Below are positions 47,464-58,640 of a stretch of DNA of 64,000 nt, piece by piece. Source of the stretch: Erythroxylum novogranatense (lineage: Eukaryota; Streptophyta; Magnoliopsida; Malpighiales; Erythroxylaceae); the NCBI GenBank assembly GCA_029891385.1, contig CM057235.1, positions 23,491,120 through 23,555,119 on the forward strand, given 5' to 3'. Position numbers and translations under genes: made by a program. Position 1 is the stretch's first letter, and each line of letters opens with the position of its first letter. A model generated the notes under the pieces. It did no database searches, was not told the origin of the DNA, and worked only from the letters and a program-made list of their open reading frames with translations.

Positions 47464-50400
47464 TGTTGGACCCCGAACCTTGAGTGACAATTTGACTATG
47501 ATCAAGTGGATGAGTTGATTGAAATTAAGTTGAAGATCATGAAATAAAGAGAGAAAGTATGAAAATATGAAAATTGTGAAATAGTTGACCTTTTGGCATT
47601 TGAGAGTTGACTTTTGTTCGAGGCAAAATTTGATAAAATGATCTACATGAAACTTGTAGATTATGTTGAGAGATTTTTGTGGACATAAAGTTTGTAATTT
47701 TTCGATATCGGGAGTGAAAGTTATGATCAATCAAAGTTTATGTTTGATCGGGTTTGACTTTTATATTGGTTGGAACTTTGACTGAGAAATTAACCTAGTT
47801 AGAGGTTAATTGAGCTTTGATGTTCTTCATAAGAATTGAAGGATTTGTTTTGATCTTTATTTCGATATAAAGTATGCAATTTTTGATCTCGAAAATTAAG
47901 TTATGATTTTTGCAAGCGTGTATAGAGAATAGTATCTTTGACTGAAAATGGACTCCGTAGGAGTTGAATTGAGTTTTATGTTCTTCTTGGAAGATTTAGA
48001 GCTTCTCTCAAGCTTTCTATAGAGACTAAGTTTGTCAAAATCGGAGTTCGGGAGTAAAAGTTATAAATTTTGGAAGTTTAGAGGAAAAAAAAAAAAAAAA
48101 AGGGTTACGCCTCGCTAGGCGACGGCTCGCCTAGCGAGGCGGGCGCCAGACGCCTCGCTAGGCGCCGCCGCCTCGGCGAGGCGGGCGCCAGACGCTCCTC
48201 ATGCAGGCGACGCCTCGGCGAGGCGGGCGAGGCGCCGCCTCCTCTGAGGGCAAGGCTCGCCTCATGAGCTGTGCGCCTCGCTAGGCGACGCCTCCCCTAG
48301 CGAGCGGGCGTCTCGCCCTCATGAGCGCCTCGCCTCATGAGTTAAGGCGTCCGTCGCACTGACGCCTGCTTTGTTTCTTAAATTTTGATTTCTTCGCTTT
48401 TAATCCGACCTTTGTTCACTATTTTGCTTATATCTTTCCGTCCGACATCCGATTGAGTTGATTCTTTTTGCGTTGGATTCCTAAGACATTGAATTTCATT
48501 TTATAAGAAATTTAGAACTTTTGAGATTAAATTAATGGTGATTAATTTAATCAAAGTGAGTCGGGAAATTTTCCGAGCATGATTCAGTGTTTTGTGAAAT
48601 TCGGGATCTGTAGAGATCCGATTGAAGCGATTCTTGAGGGAAAATAAAGATAAGACAAGGGGCTACAAATCAGATGAAGACATGAAATGTCAATTTTGCC
48701 CTTAGGACTGTTAATTTTTGAATTTAAGTTCGGATTAGGGTGAAATTTTTGGATTGGGAACACCTGTGAGTAATTTGAGTATAACTTTTGATCTGGAAAT
48801 CGAAATGAGACGATTCTTATTTTGAATTAAACTAGAGACATAAGGCTACAATTGTTATGAAGACATCGAGTTTCAATTCTAGGATTAAGAATGTGAAATT
48901 TTGGACGGAAATAATCGTACATAAGAAATGTGTTAGAATATGGATTTTTCTGCACTGTTCCGCACGTAACTTTTGATGTGGTGCTCGGAATTGAGCGCGG
49001 TCAGTGGCGTTGGATTCGTATGAGTGAGAGGAACATTTCTCGAGAAGGAAGTTTTGACAAATTCCTTCAAATCGATAGTGCGAATCAAACCGCAAGTAAG
49101 TGTAACTTTAAGTTTTGAATGAAGGGCAAATTGGTCATTTGACCTTCAATTAATGAAACTCATTAATGATTGTCGTTTTGAGCTATTAAAAGCCACGAAA
49201 GTGGCTGGAAATTTCCAGAGAAAAGAAGAAGAAATAAGAAAGAAGAAGAAGAGAGAGTTTCGGGTATGGAGGAAGAGGAGAGAGAAAGGTTAGTTTTAAT
49301 TTTTCTACTCAATTCTTCAAGCTTTTGGGATTTTTCCAAGAAGGAAAAGAGTGGAGAATGAAGAGAGCTTCTTCATGAGCCAAGAAAATACGAATTTGGA
49401 AGAGAAAGAGGTAAGAGAAATTGTTCTACTTTGAGATTTTGATTAATTTTCGGTTTAGAATTATGGCATATGAGATGGGTTTATGGATTGTGGAATTAAT
49501 TTTGAAATATATGCTTTAGGCTGAGTTTAATTTTGGATGAAAAATTGAGTAAGGTTTAGGCTTAATTTTATGATGAAGAATTTTGAGATATTTTGGTGTA
49601 GAATTATAGGAAATATGATGAATTGATGATATATGAAATCAATTTTGAAGAATTGGTATTTTATGGTATTGAATTTGGATAAATTGGTTTAGGCCAATTT
49701 TAAGATTTGGGGATTTTTGAAATTGAGGATTTAAATAGTTTGGAATTAATGTGAATTGATGAATTGTGAGATTAATTTTGAAGAAATTATGTTTTATGAG
49801 ATTGAATTCGAGTGTCTTGGTTTAGGCCAATTTTGAAAATTGGGGATTTTCAAAATTGGAGATTGAAATAGCTTGAATGTAAATGGAATTGGTGAATTCC
49901 TAAGTTGATTGTGAAAATTAAGTATTTTCTGATGTGAAATTTGGATGATTATGGTTTAGGTGTTGGTAATTTGGAAGAGAGAGAGAAGCAAGGATCAATT
50001 GGAGCTTGAAATCAAGTTTCCGGCAATAATTCGAGGTGGGTAGCATATTTATATTTTGATTTGTGAGCAATATGCAATTTTTGAAAAAATTAAAGAAAGT
50101 AAAAATTTGAATTTTGATGAATTAAGGTTTTTTGTAAATATTTGAAAATAAAAGTTTGTTATCGTTTGGCATTACGAGTCCCAAATGAGTTTTGAATAAA
50201 ATTTGCATCATTATATTTGTGCATTATTGACTTTTGAGAATGTGTTATGTGTATTGTATTGCTTGAAGATTGTGAATTTATGAATGAAAATATGTCTCGT
50301 GAGGACACGTGTGAAAAATATCAAGATTTCAAATTTGTGCCTTCGCAATTTGATTTTCGCCAGGAATGTGTTATGTGGGTTTGGTAGGTCCTTGGTGAGT

Positions 50401-50862
50401 CATTGTCTCTATTCGTAAAGCCTTCACTGCCGCCCGCTAGGGCACGGAACTCCGATTACGGATTCTCACGGCTACAATCGACCGCAATGCGGAAAGTGTA
50501 GTACGTTTCGTTATTTATCGCACAGACCGCTATGCGGACTATGCAAAGACGCTCGTTGGACCAAACCGCACCATTTTGATCTGTTATGTGATTTTGATTT
50601 TGTTAATGTGCGTGATAATTTGCCGATGTGATTGCATTCATGTTTATGAGAACTTTAGAAAAATGAAAAAGGGTTTTCAATCGTGAAATTTATGAAATTT
50701 GATATGAAAAGTTTGGAAAAATTGAAAAGAGTTTGAGAGAAATATTTCAAAGTTGAAAAGTTTGAAACATTAGCCCTTTGGCAAAAAGTTTATAAAGAAA
50801 TGTTTTCTGCTTATTTATCAGTTTATAAATGTGTTATCCACGAGCTTTCGAGCTCACCCCCC
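47464..50862 (+). repeat. Gypsy array LTR 4, 3'-truncated (about 3.4 kb)
   Basis: Collinear with LTR 1-3 up to the CACGAGCTTTCGAGCTCACC segment, then switches to copia RT sequence near 50862. The missing part would include the TTCG-rich stretch and the LTR end. TATA-like box at 49183 and GTGTAGTACGTTT at 50492 are retained. Confidence 0.9.
48106..48370 (+). repeat. GC-rich palindromic block, LTR 4
   Basis: Fourth version of the CTCGCTAGGCG-type block, again differing by indels from its neighbours although the flanks are nearly identical. Confidence 0.87.
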
Positions 50863-51043
50863 CTTTGCACCCTGTGGGTTTTATTCCTTCGGGTGCAACA
50901 ACCAAAGTACAAACTTGGTTTTCATATATGGAATCCATTTCAGATTTCATGGCACAAAGCCATGTTCCGCACTCAACTTTTCGTAACCTGCTCATAGTAG
51001 TAGTAGCGATCATCTCACATGAGCAATATGCCATTCTGCTCAC
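50863..51043 (-). pseudogene. C3a RT N-terminal stub
   Basis: The minus strand encodes GTWLCAMKSEMDSIYENQVC, TLVVAPEGIKPTGCKG, the first RT block of copia polyproteins. After GCKG the reading leaves copia and enters gypsy LTR 4. In C3b the same block continues GVFRRK. The frame upstream of GTW is shifted relative to C3b at CAG/CTG sites. Confidence 0.82.
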
Positions 51044-51418
51044 TTACAAGAAATTCATATCTCTCGAACAAAGGCGTATCCTACTTAACCTACAAAATTG
51101 TGTAGTAGTAAGGTTGAATGTTACCTCATCTATATGAGTTACGGCCTGATTCAGCGCTTGATCTATGTTTGTTCGAGCATCTTGAACTTCTCAAAGTTCA
51201 ACTTTGCTCCCACCGCCCTCTTGTAAAAGAAACTCTTTCTTTAAGAAAACAGATGCTTGGAAACAAACAACTTTTGTTCCTCAAAGAAGGTAGAATTGAT
51301 ATCCCACGATATCCTACGAACAAACACTTATCGATTTTGCATCAAGTTAATCTGACCGTGTCCGCTTCACATAAGGTGACAACCCCAAACTTTCAATTTG
51401 AGAAAGATAGGCTTTCGC

Positions 51419-52060
51419 TTAGTCCATATCTCCATATGGAGTAACCACAACTGTCTTTAATGGAACTTTGTTTAGCAAGTAAACAGCTGTCTCGAGCGCA
51501 TATTCCCAAAACTGTGCAAAACCTATCATCAATCGCACCATGTCTAACAAGGTTCGATATCTCCTTTCAGCCACACCATTGTACTGCGGCGTGTAAGGTG
51601 GAGTATACTGAGATAAAATCCCATTATCTCTGAGATAATCCAAAACTGTTGGTGTAAGCATTTTCCACCACGATCACATCGTAATGTATTCATACTTTTA
51701 CCAAGTTAATTTTCTACTTCATTTCTGAATTATTTGAACTTTTCAAACACTTCAGATTTGTATCTCATCAGATACAGATACCTATATCGTGAATAATCAC
51801 CGATAAAAGTAATGAAGTAAAGACAACCACTTCTAACATGGATGGACATCGGACCGCATACATCTGAATGTATTAGGTCTAATATTCTATTCACTCGTTC
51901 ACCCTTTCCTTTAAAGGATTACTTAGTCATCTTGCCTAATAAACAAGATTCGCATGTGTCATATGATTCATAATCAAATGATCCTAAACATCCACTCTTA
52001 TGGAGCTTAGCGATCGTGTCTCATTTATATGGCCAGTTCGACAATGCCATAAGTAAGTTG
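51419..52060 (-). pseudogene. C3a integrase (broken)
   Basis: The open part, 51419-51661, encodes LRDNGILSQYTPPYTPQYNG and VAERRYRTLLDMVRLM with the catalytic Glu, then ALETAVYLLNKVP. The upstream part (51670-52000) with the first Asp (PMSIHV, YFITFIGDYSRYRYLYLMR) and the CESC zinc-binding region is present in other frames. One residue (Tyr for His in QYNG) separates this block from C3b. Confidence 0.83.
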
Positions 52061-52279
52061 ATTTTAAATTATCTCAATTATGTCTTTCCGCCATTTGACA
52101 TTCTTAATTGGATATGACATATCTCATATGTCAATTCCATTGCATAATGTACGAGTACCATAGAGCATTCCATTCAACTAATAGAACAACCATTGCTACT
52201 AAAAGTCCAATGGAAATCAGCTCTAATTAAACATAAAACATACAATATGTTCTTTGTTTAAAACAGTACAAAATGTCAA

Positions 52280-52600
52280 TTATCCAATTTGAATACAAGC
52301 CCAAGAGGGAGTAACAAGACATAAGTGTCTATGGCTAATGTAGCAACTCTTCGCATTATCTACACGAAGGTCTAGTTCTCCTTGAATGAGCTCGCTCATC
52401 GTCCTCGAGGCCCCGCATATCATTTCATATGTATGAGCCACAACCGTATCTAATACCAATATGTTTTGATCAGGAATAGTATTAACCTTAATGACAAACA
52501 TATTTGAAGAAGTAGAGGCATCTGATGCCTTCTTCTGCTTCAAGGATTCCAGATAGATTTTACTGCCGCCTCAAGTGGCGGTCTTGCCACAATGAAAGCA
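52280..52600 (-). pseudogene. C3a zinc knuckle and protease region (broken)
   Basis: KGFCFHCGK-like knuckle sequence lies at about 52570-52610. It is followed by LKQKKASDASTSSNMFVIKV and DQNILVLDTV (open 52280-52543). The DTG triad is altered to DTV in this reading, because bases near 52447 differ from C3b (CCGTATC here, CCGGTATC at 60167). Confidence 0.78.
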
Positions 52601-52756
52601 AAATCCTTTTGGGCGTAATCTTTGGTTTTCCTTGATGGCACTTTCATTTGGTTTCTTGGCCTTTTTCTTCTTTGAACTAGAAGAAGAAGCATCCACCATT
52701 AGCACTTGCTATCTCTCTTGATAGCCTGCTCAGCTGTCATGAGCAGATTGATCAGC

Positions 52757-53290
52757 TCAGGAATTGTTGTGGATATTTGGTTTATCCGATAGGTTTATCA
52801 CAAACTGTGAATAATCATCAGACAATCCAACCAGAATTAAGTCTCTACTTAACTCATAATCCATTACAAATCCTAAGGCATCCAATCTCTCAATATAGCC
52901 ATTCATCTTCAGGGCATACTGCATAGCAGATATCCCTGGAGCCATCTTTGTTGTGAAGAGAAGCCTTGAGGTCTCGAACCTTTCAGACCGAGCTTGCTCA
53001 TCAAACAGCTCCCTAAGATGAAATACTATAGAGTGAGCATCCATGGACTCGTGCTGCTTCTGTAGCTCTGGTGACATCGAGGCAAGCATAAAGCAAGTAT
53101 CCATATCACTGTCCTATAGATGCTTATAATATGCTTTCTGATCCTTATCAGAAGCATCGACAAGAGTGCAATCGGAAGTGGAACATCTAGGACGTATCCC
53201 AGTTCCTCAGATCTAAGAACAATTCTCAGATTCCTTAGCCAATCAAGAAAATTCAGTCCAGAATAGAGAGCGAAAATTCACACTGAAAAA
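52757..53290 (-). pseudogene. C3a gag (broken)
   Basis: Open 52757-53104: MDTCFMLASMSPELQKQHES, HSIVFHLRELFDEQARSERF, MQYALKMNGYIERLDALGFV, then DLILVGLSDDYSQFVINLSD, a typical copia gag. The N-terminal part (about 53110-53290: FLDWLRNLRIVLRSEELGYV) is in the same direction but interrupted. The true start is unclear because no ATG sits at the expected place in an unbroken frame. Confidence 0.83.
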
Positions 53291-54051
53291 CTTCTTCAAT
53301 CACCTTAAACGCGATAGAGAGAAGGAATGATATAATAGAATTGCCTGCATGATCATAAGGACTTGCATGATATGCATATGGCTCCCACTAGTTTCCTAGA
53401 ATCCATAACCCTCTTTACGAATCCAGAGAAACAAAGTGACATAATGTCCTAGTGGGTCGATATCCGACATTGCTAAGAGTGACCTTGGGTTTACCCAATA
53501 AGCCACAACTTAGGTCAATCGGTAGGTATCGGTCATACCAATTGCATCATCGATAACCGACATTAAGAATGACCTTGGGTTTACCCAACAAGCCACCTTA
53601 TGTCTCGGGAGGTATCAGATATACCAATTACATCTTAGACACAACTATCGATCGCTTTATCAACTTGTTGATGTGCACTTACATCGGGTATCAACTTTTG
53701 ATGCGCATACATCCGATGTATGCTACCCAATTTCGCCTCTGTCCACGCTGACCTTGAGTTTACTCAACAAACCAACGCTTCGGTGAAAACCAATCCATTA
53801 ATCCAAAATCTTATTTTCATGGTTCAACATATCCAGATAGAGTGAGCTTGGGTTTACCAACAACCCAACCCTATAAGAACTCGGTTCTTACCATATTAAT
53901 GGAAGGCGTTAGTTTTCATATACCGAGGAGGATTTCAATTCTCAACTCCAAGTGAAGGATCATAGTCGCTAGACTATATGGAATGATTTAGGTTTCATCA
54001 ATCACATTGAATCAATCCTTATAATCATCCATCATCCCACCTATGCATGCC

Positions 54052-54316
54052 ACAAGTCCACTTTCATCAAATGCAAGTCGACTTATGCTTCTCGCCACAA
54101 TAAGTTGACTTGTATGACACAAGTCGACTTATGTCATCTGCCCATGAACAAGTCGACTTACAAGGTACTACAAGTCGATTTTATACTGAGATCTTGAACA
54201 AGTCGACTTATTCTTCAAACAAGTCGACTTATCAAGAAAACAAGTCGACTTATCCGGAAAACAAGTCGACTTATTCAATAACAAGTCGACTTATGTCCCA
54301 TATAAGTCGACTTATC
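54052..54316. repeat. Array of palindrome AAGTCGACTT in the C3a leader
   Basis: Twelve sites at uneven spacing of about 15-35 bp. Nine are exact AAGTCGACTT and three are variants (AAGTCCACTT, AAGTTGACTT, AAGTCGATTT). The last is ATAAGTCGACTTAT, a 14-bp palindrome. The C3b counterpart is at 61782-62046. Confidence 0.92.
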
Positions 54317-55410
54317 CAGGAGATTGCTATTATATCTAATCGCTAATTCCTCAATCCATGCAATTCCAATTCACAATACCATTACACCTAGGGTAATATC
54401 TGTGAATTGATGCCTCAATGAACACTTCATTGATTCATGAATGCCTTAAATAGTCAAACTATATGAAAAGCTTGAAATGAGTCAAAACTCATTAATTTCC
54501 AAACAATTTAGGAACACCCAAATTATCATCCTAAGCATCTCTAGCTAGCACATACATTATCAAATTTACTTCAGCACATGCCATAAAAAATATGACGGTC
54601 AAAACAAACAAGATAATGCAATATACTAACGAGACGCTATTGTGATCAATTAGGCATCCGAAAATTCTAGGATAAACAACTTCAAGCAATTCAGTTTGGC
54701 AATCATACTACATCAAGATAACACATTTTTAATCACATTAAAAATGGTGCAAGGCATTGGAACTGAAAAAGCACACTCAATCAAGCCAAGCAAAACAGTC
54801 CCAACAATTTTCACAAAACTGTCCAGTTCTGTACATTGCTCGAAATGATCAATGAAACAATTTCAATAAATTCTGAGAAACTTGCATAGGTTATTACATT
54901 TTCAGAACATGCTACATGAAGTTTTTCAGGATTTTAGTCCATCAAAAACTCAGTCAACCTAAATAACAAAACCGATTCAAAATCTGTGTTCATCAGCACA
55001 GCAATTCCCAACAGCATAGAATAAATTCGTGAATAAATATCCAATCACCTTGAAATCCAATTTCCATGCTCACAGACATTCACCAACATCTTAGAGACAT
55101 GTAGGTGAAGGAAAATCCGAAAAATCATTTTTCTAGAATTTATTCTCGATTTTATACTCATGCCTGTTCCAGAATCGTTTCACAAAACAGCATCTGTAAC
55201 CTTAGGGATTAATTAGCAAAACTATATCAAATCAAATCGATAAATTCTCAAATTTCATAGACATATTCTCTAACATGTTATGAACAATTTGGGCAGAAAA
55301 ATTTCGAAAAGCATATCACAATATAAATTGAAATCTGAACAGATAGCATGCATCAACAGAAAATTCCATTAGGGTTTCTGATCTCGCTTAGGTTTTAGCT
55401 TCATACGGGA

Positions 55411-55429
55411 TACCGACGCTCGATACCAC
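55411..55429 (-). promoter_or_regulatory. C3a primer-binding site (damaged)
   Basis: The minus strand reads GTGGTATCGAGCGTCGG next to the LTR. Compared with 63147-63165, bases are missing at both CAG/CTG positions, which breaks the initiator Met-tRNA match. Confidence 0.8.
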
Positions 55430-57357
55430 TGTAGGAAAATCCCGGAGGTACATCATATGTACCGCAGCGGAAAACAAAATTTTTGTTCCCAGGACTTTCC
55501 GAATCCCAGGATCCGGTATCGGTATGAAGACATCAACCTAAATAGCCAAAGAGACTATCTCTAAAGGTGATCCACGCGAGATCGAAAACCTAACCGAGTC
55601 AAACCCTTTGATCCGGGAATAGCTAGAACAGATTAAAGCCTGCTAGAGCCTACCTCTGTCCTGAGAGCTTGGATCGACGTTGGATTCTTGCTTTGGAGAA
55701 GAGAGAGATCGATGGTTTCTTAAGGATAAGAAGAAAATGAACCTTTTCAATACAAAGCTTAACTATTAAGCTTTCATCTTCTCTTTTCTCCAAAACCTCG
55801 AACCATCCTCTCATTTTTCACCTTTTATATCTCTTATAACTTATTAAAGACATATTGAAGCTTATGGTGGAGGAGGATCCACGTAAGCCACTCTTTATAT
55901 ATATATATATATATATATAAAAGTTAAAAGATGAAAAGGCTTCCTCCTATGGCTTCCACGTACATGTCTAATATATATATATATAATTAATTAATTAATT
56001 ACTTAATTAATTAATTAGAATATATTTGCTAAGGTCCATCCAACTGGATCGGTCCTATCGACCTACCGGGCCCCAAAGATTTAAACAAATTCTAAACCTT
56101 TCTTAGCAATATCGATGTCGCGATCTCATCGGACATATCCCAATCCATTGGGGTCCATTTAATCCTAATGCTCTCCATGATTGGAACTCGTCTAATACTA
56201 TTTTACTGATTCTCCAAACACTCTTATCGTGTGACCCTTTAGGCTCCGGTTATGTTGGCCACTTAGATTAACAATTAATCTGAGCAAGTCATGAGCGGTA
56301 TCTAGCAACACATCATGACCCCAATTGACCGGAAAGTAATCGGTTTGATGTATTCATCACGAACCGTATCACGAACCCTTCCATAGACAATTCTGAGTGC
56401 AATTAGTCCTTTCACCATCCTATACCCCACTTGGTTATGAGTATGGTCAAAGTGTCAACTCTCACTAGACCGAGTCTAGCCCAGTGATATCGGTTCGCCC
56501 CGGGACTCATTACTTTATATGTCAATGAAGACACTCTTCATGACATACATGCTTCCACTTGACCTTAGTAATGATCCCGACAAGAGGCCATGGGTATCTC
56601 TTCCGCTAATCCGTAGTGGTGAATCCTTTATTGGCTACTCAATTATCTTCAATACCTCAAGCCGCACCCAAGCACCACCCTATGAGTTACCTCCGAAGGC
56701 AACAAGGAATTGAGTCAAAGCACGTGATCAAGATTCAAGATATCCTTGAGTACCTCAAGTCTAAGGATACTTGCACCATTGCTATGATGAGATTATCACC
56801 GACACTTAGATAAGATATCCATGTGATGATCTCATGGCGGGTCATCCAATGAACTTACTACCGCTAGTAAGCATCCACATGTCAATTCTAAATATCTCAT
56901 ATTTACAGCTTCGAGATCCACCGCTTGATCCAATCAAGGAATATGACATGTGTTAGTCTATCCGGATTAATGATGTCCAGTCTCATTAATCCTATGACTA
57001 GGGAGAATTTAGATACTGACATAATTGCACATGATAGGAATCTTAGTAGTATGATCACATCATAATTTCCTTCATGCTATGTCATATATCATGGACTTCA
57101 TTAATTTGATTAAAGATCCAATCAATTCATAAACTCTGTTCATGAATATCAAATTAATGAATAATGCCTTTTCTTTATTTATTCATAAAGTCTGCACACG
57201 ACTTTGAATAAAACGCGCTAAAGGGGATTGCCTTTAGGGCACAAATAAACAGTACCGACCTTGAACAAGTCGACTTATCGAATGAACAAGTCGACTTATC
57301 GGTACCGAACATGTGTAAATCGACTTACACATGGTACAAGTCGACTTATCACTTACA
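55430..57357 (-). repeat. C3 LTR shared by two tandem elements (1,928 bp)
   Basis: Plus-strand ends TGTAGGAAAATCCC and CGACTTATCACTTACA. On its left lies the PBS of C3a, so it is that element's 5' LTR. On its right lies the PPT of C3b, so it is also that element's 3' LTR. Homologous to 31346-31938 and 63166-64000. Confidence 0.9.
57263..57352. repeat. AAGTCGACTT palindromes in the C3 LTR
   Basis: Three exact copies and one variant (AAATCGACTT) within 90 bp of the 5' end of the LTR (minus orientation), the same motif as the leader arrays. Confidence 0.9.
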
Positions 57358-57372
57358 AATCTCCCACTTGAC
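57358..57372 (-). promoter_or_regulatory. C3b polypurine tract
   Basis: The minus strand reads GTCAAGTGGGAGATT directly before the LTR start TGTAAG, the expected PPT position. Confidence 0.88.
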
Positions 57373-57860
57373 CTAAAGCCAATCGCCTTAGTATCTAATA
57401 CCATAAGCGAGTCCATGAGAATCATAATTCTCCTGTGACAATGGCTTTGTCAACGGAACAGCAACACTTTGCTCTGTGGAATTCTCTCTCGGGATATCAT
57501 CTCGACTAATGATCTCTGAATCGGTAACGAGTTCGGATCGTCGATAAGACCTTGGTTCCTTTGCTGCGACTAGCCCCATTGTCTCACAATACAATCCTAT
57601 GGGCCCATCACAGCCTAGGGACCAGATCATGTTCAAGAATGAACTTCGATCCAAACCGCTTCTTTCGCATCTCACGCGGCAATGTACTCTGCCTCGGTTG
57701 ATGAATCGCCATCCTCTCTTGTTTGGAACTTTTCCAATCGACCGCCACGCTATTCAAGGTGAATGTATATAACCTGATTGTGATTCAGAATCATCCTTAT
57801 CAGATTAAATACTAGCATCTGAATGCCCGTTTACTTGGAGATTTCCATCTCCATAGATCA
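57373..57860 (-). pseudogene. C3b RNase H
   Basis: The open stretch 57388-57675 encodes CETMGLVAAKEPRSYRRSEL, SEIISRDDIPRENSTEQSVA, VPLTKPLSQENYDSHGLAYG, the C-terminal half of copia RNase H through the polyprotein end. The N-terminal half (GHSDASI near 57815, SQSGYIFTLNSVAVDWKSSK near 57720-57785) is in the next frames with stops. The retained order is normal. Confidence 0.83.
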
Positions 57861-58640
57861 AGAAAACATCCTTAGTGCTTCGCAAGTACTTGCGGATATT
57901 CTTGACAGCCACCTAGTGACCCTCACCAGGATCCGATTGGTATCTGCTCGTAACACTTAGAGCATACGATACATCGTGCCTCGTATATAGCATTGTTCCA
58001 TGTTAAACCTCTTTAGCATCTCATCTATGTACGATGATTGTGAAAGACCAAGCAACCTTTTGATTTATCTCTATAAATCTATATCCTAAGGATATAAGTC
58101 GCTTCACCAAGGTCTTTCATCGCAAAAAGGGTTTGGACAACCAAATTTTAACTGATTGCAGCATAGAGACATCGTTTCCTAGTTACAGTATGTCATATAC
58201 ATACAACACAAGGAATACGATTGCAGTCCCATTAACCTTCTTATACACACAATGATCATCCGGATTTTGTGAGAAATCAAACTCTTTGATTGACTCATCA
58301 AAACGGATAATCCAACTCCTGGATGCTTGCTTCAATCCATACATCGAATTCTGAAGCTTGCATACCTTTTCGCCATCGATGGAAGTGAAGCCCTCAGGTT
58401 GTGTCATACACATCCTCGGGTAGATTTCCTCTCAGGAAAGCTGTCTTCACATCCATTTGCTATATCTCATAATCATAATGATTGGCAATGGCTAGGAGTA
58501 TCCTAATGGATTTAAGCATTGCTATATAAGTAATCACATTACCATCCATGTCAGTTTTCTTCTGAAAACTCCTTTGCACCCTGTGGGTTTTATTCCTTCG
58601 GGTGCAACAACCAAAGTCCAAACTTGGTTTTCATATATGG
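57861..58640 (-). pseudogene. C3b reverse transcriptase, active-site Asp changed
   Basis: Blocks in order on the minus strand: APEGIKPTGCKGVFRRK (about 58560-58625), ILLAIANHYDYEI (about 58450-58510), then open 58183-58413 with QPEGFTSIDGEKVCKLQNSM, YGLKQASRSWIIRFDESIKE and FLVLYVYDIL. The last corresponds to the YVDD active-site box, with Tyr at the first Asp (bases about 58189-58191). After it the frame is lost, but LGLSQSSYIDEML-type sequence appears near 58020-58060. RT copies the element RNA into DNA; the change would inactivate it if real. Confidence 0.83.

Larger units (their letters stand above)
31939..50862 (+). mobile_element. Tandem shared-LTR array of a non-autonomous long-LTR Ty3/gypsy derivative
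   Basis: Four LTRs start at 31939, 37114, 42284 and 47464 (periods 5175, 5170, 5180). They are separated by three internal regions of 629-635 bp, each beginning with a PBS and ending in the relic NFEDEILL-encoding tail and the PPT. The LTRs begin TGTTGGACCC and end GGGTCCCAACA. No gag, protease, RT or integrase is encoded, so mobility would need proteins from another element. The last LTR is cut at about 50862. The array sits in a C3 LTR. Confidence 0.9.
50863..55429 (-). mobile_element. C3a: copia internal region, 3'-truncated at RT by the gypsy junction
   Basis: Nearly identical and collinear to about 58568-63165, from the start of RT to the PBS. It ends at the shared LTR at 55430. The segment that should link it to its 3' LTR (rest of RT, RNase H, PPT and about 1.3 kb of LTR) is missing between 50862 and 50863. 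Confidence 0.88.
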
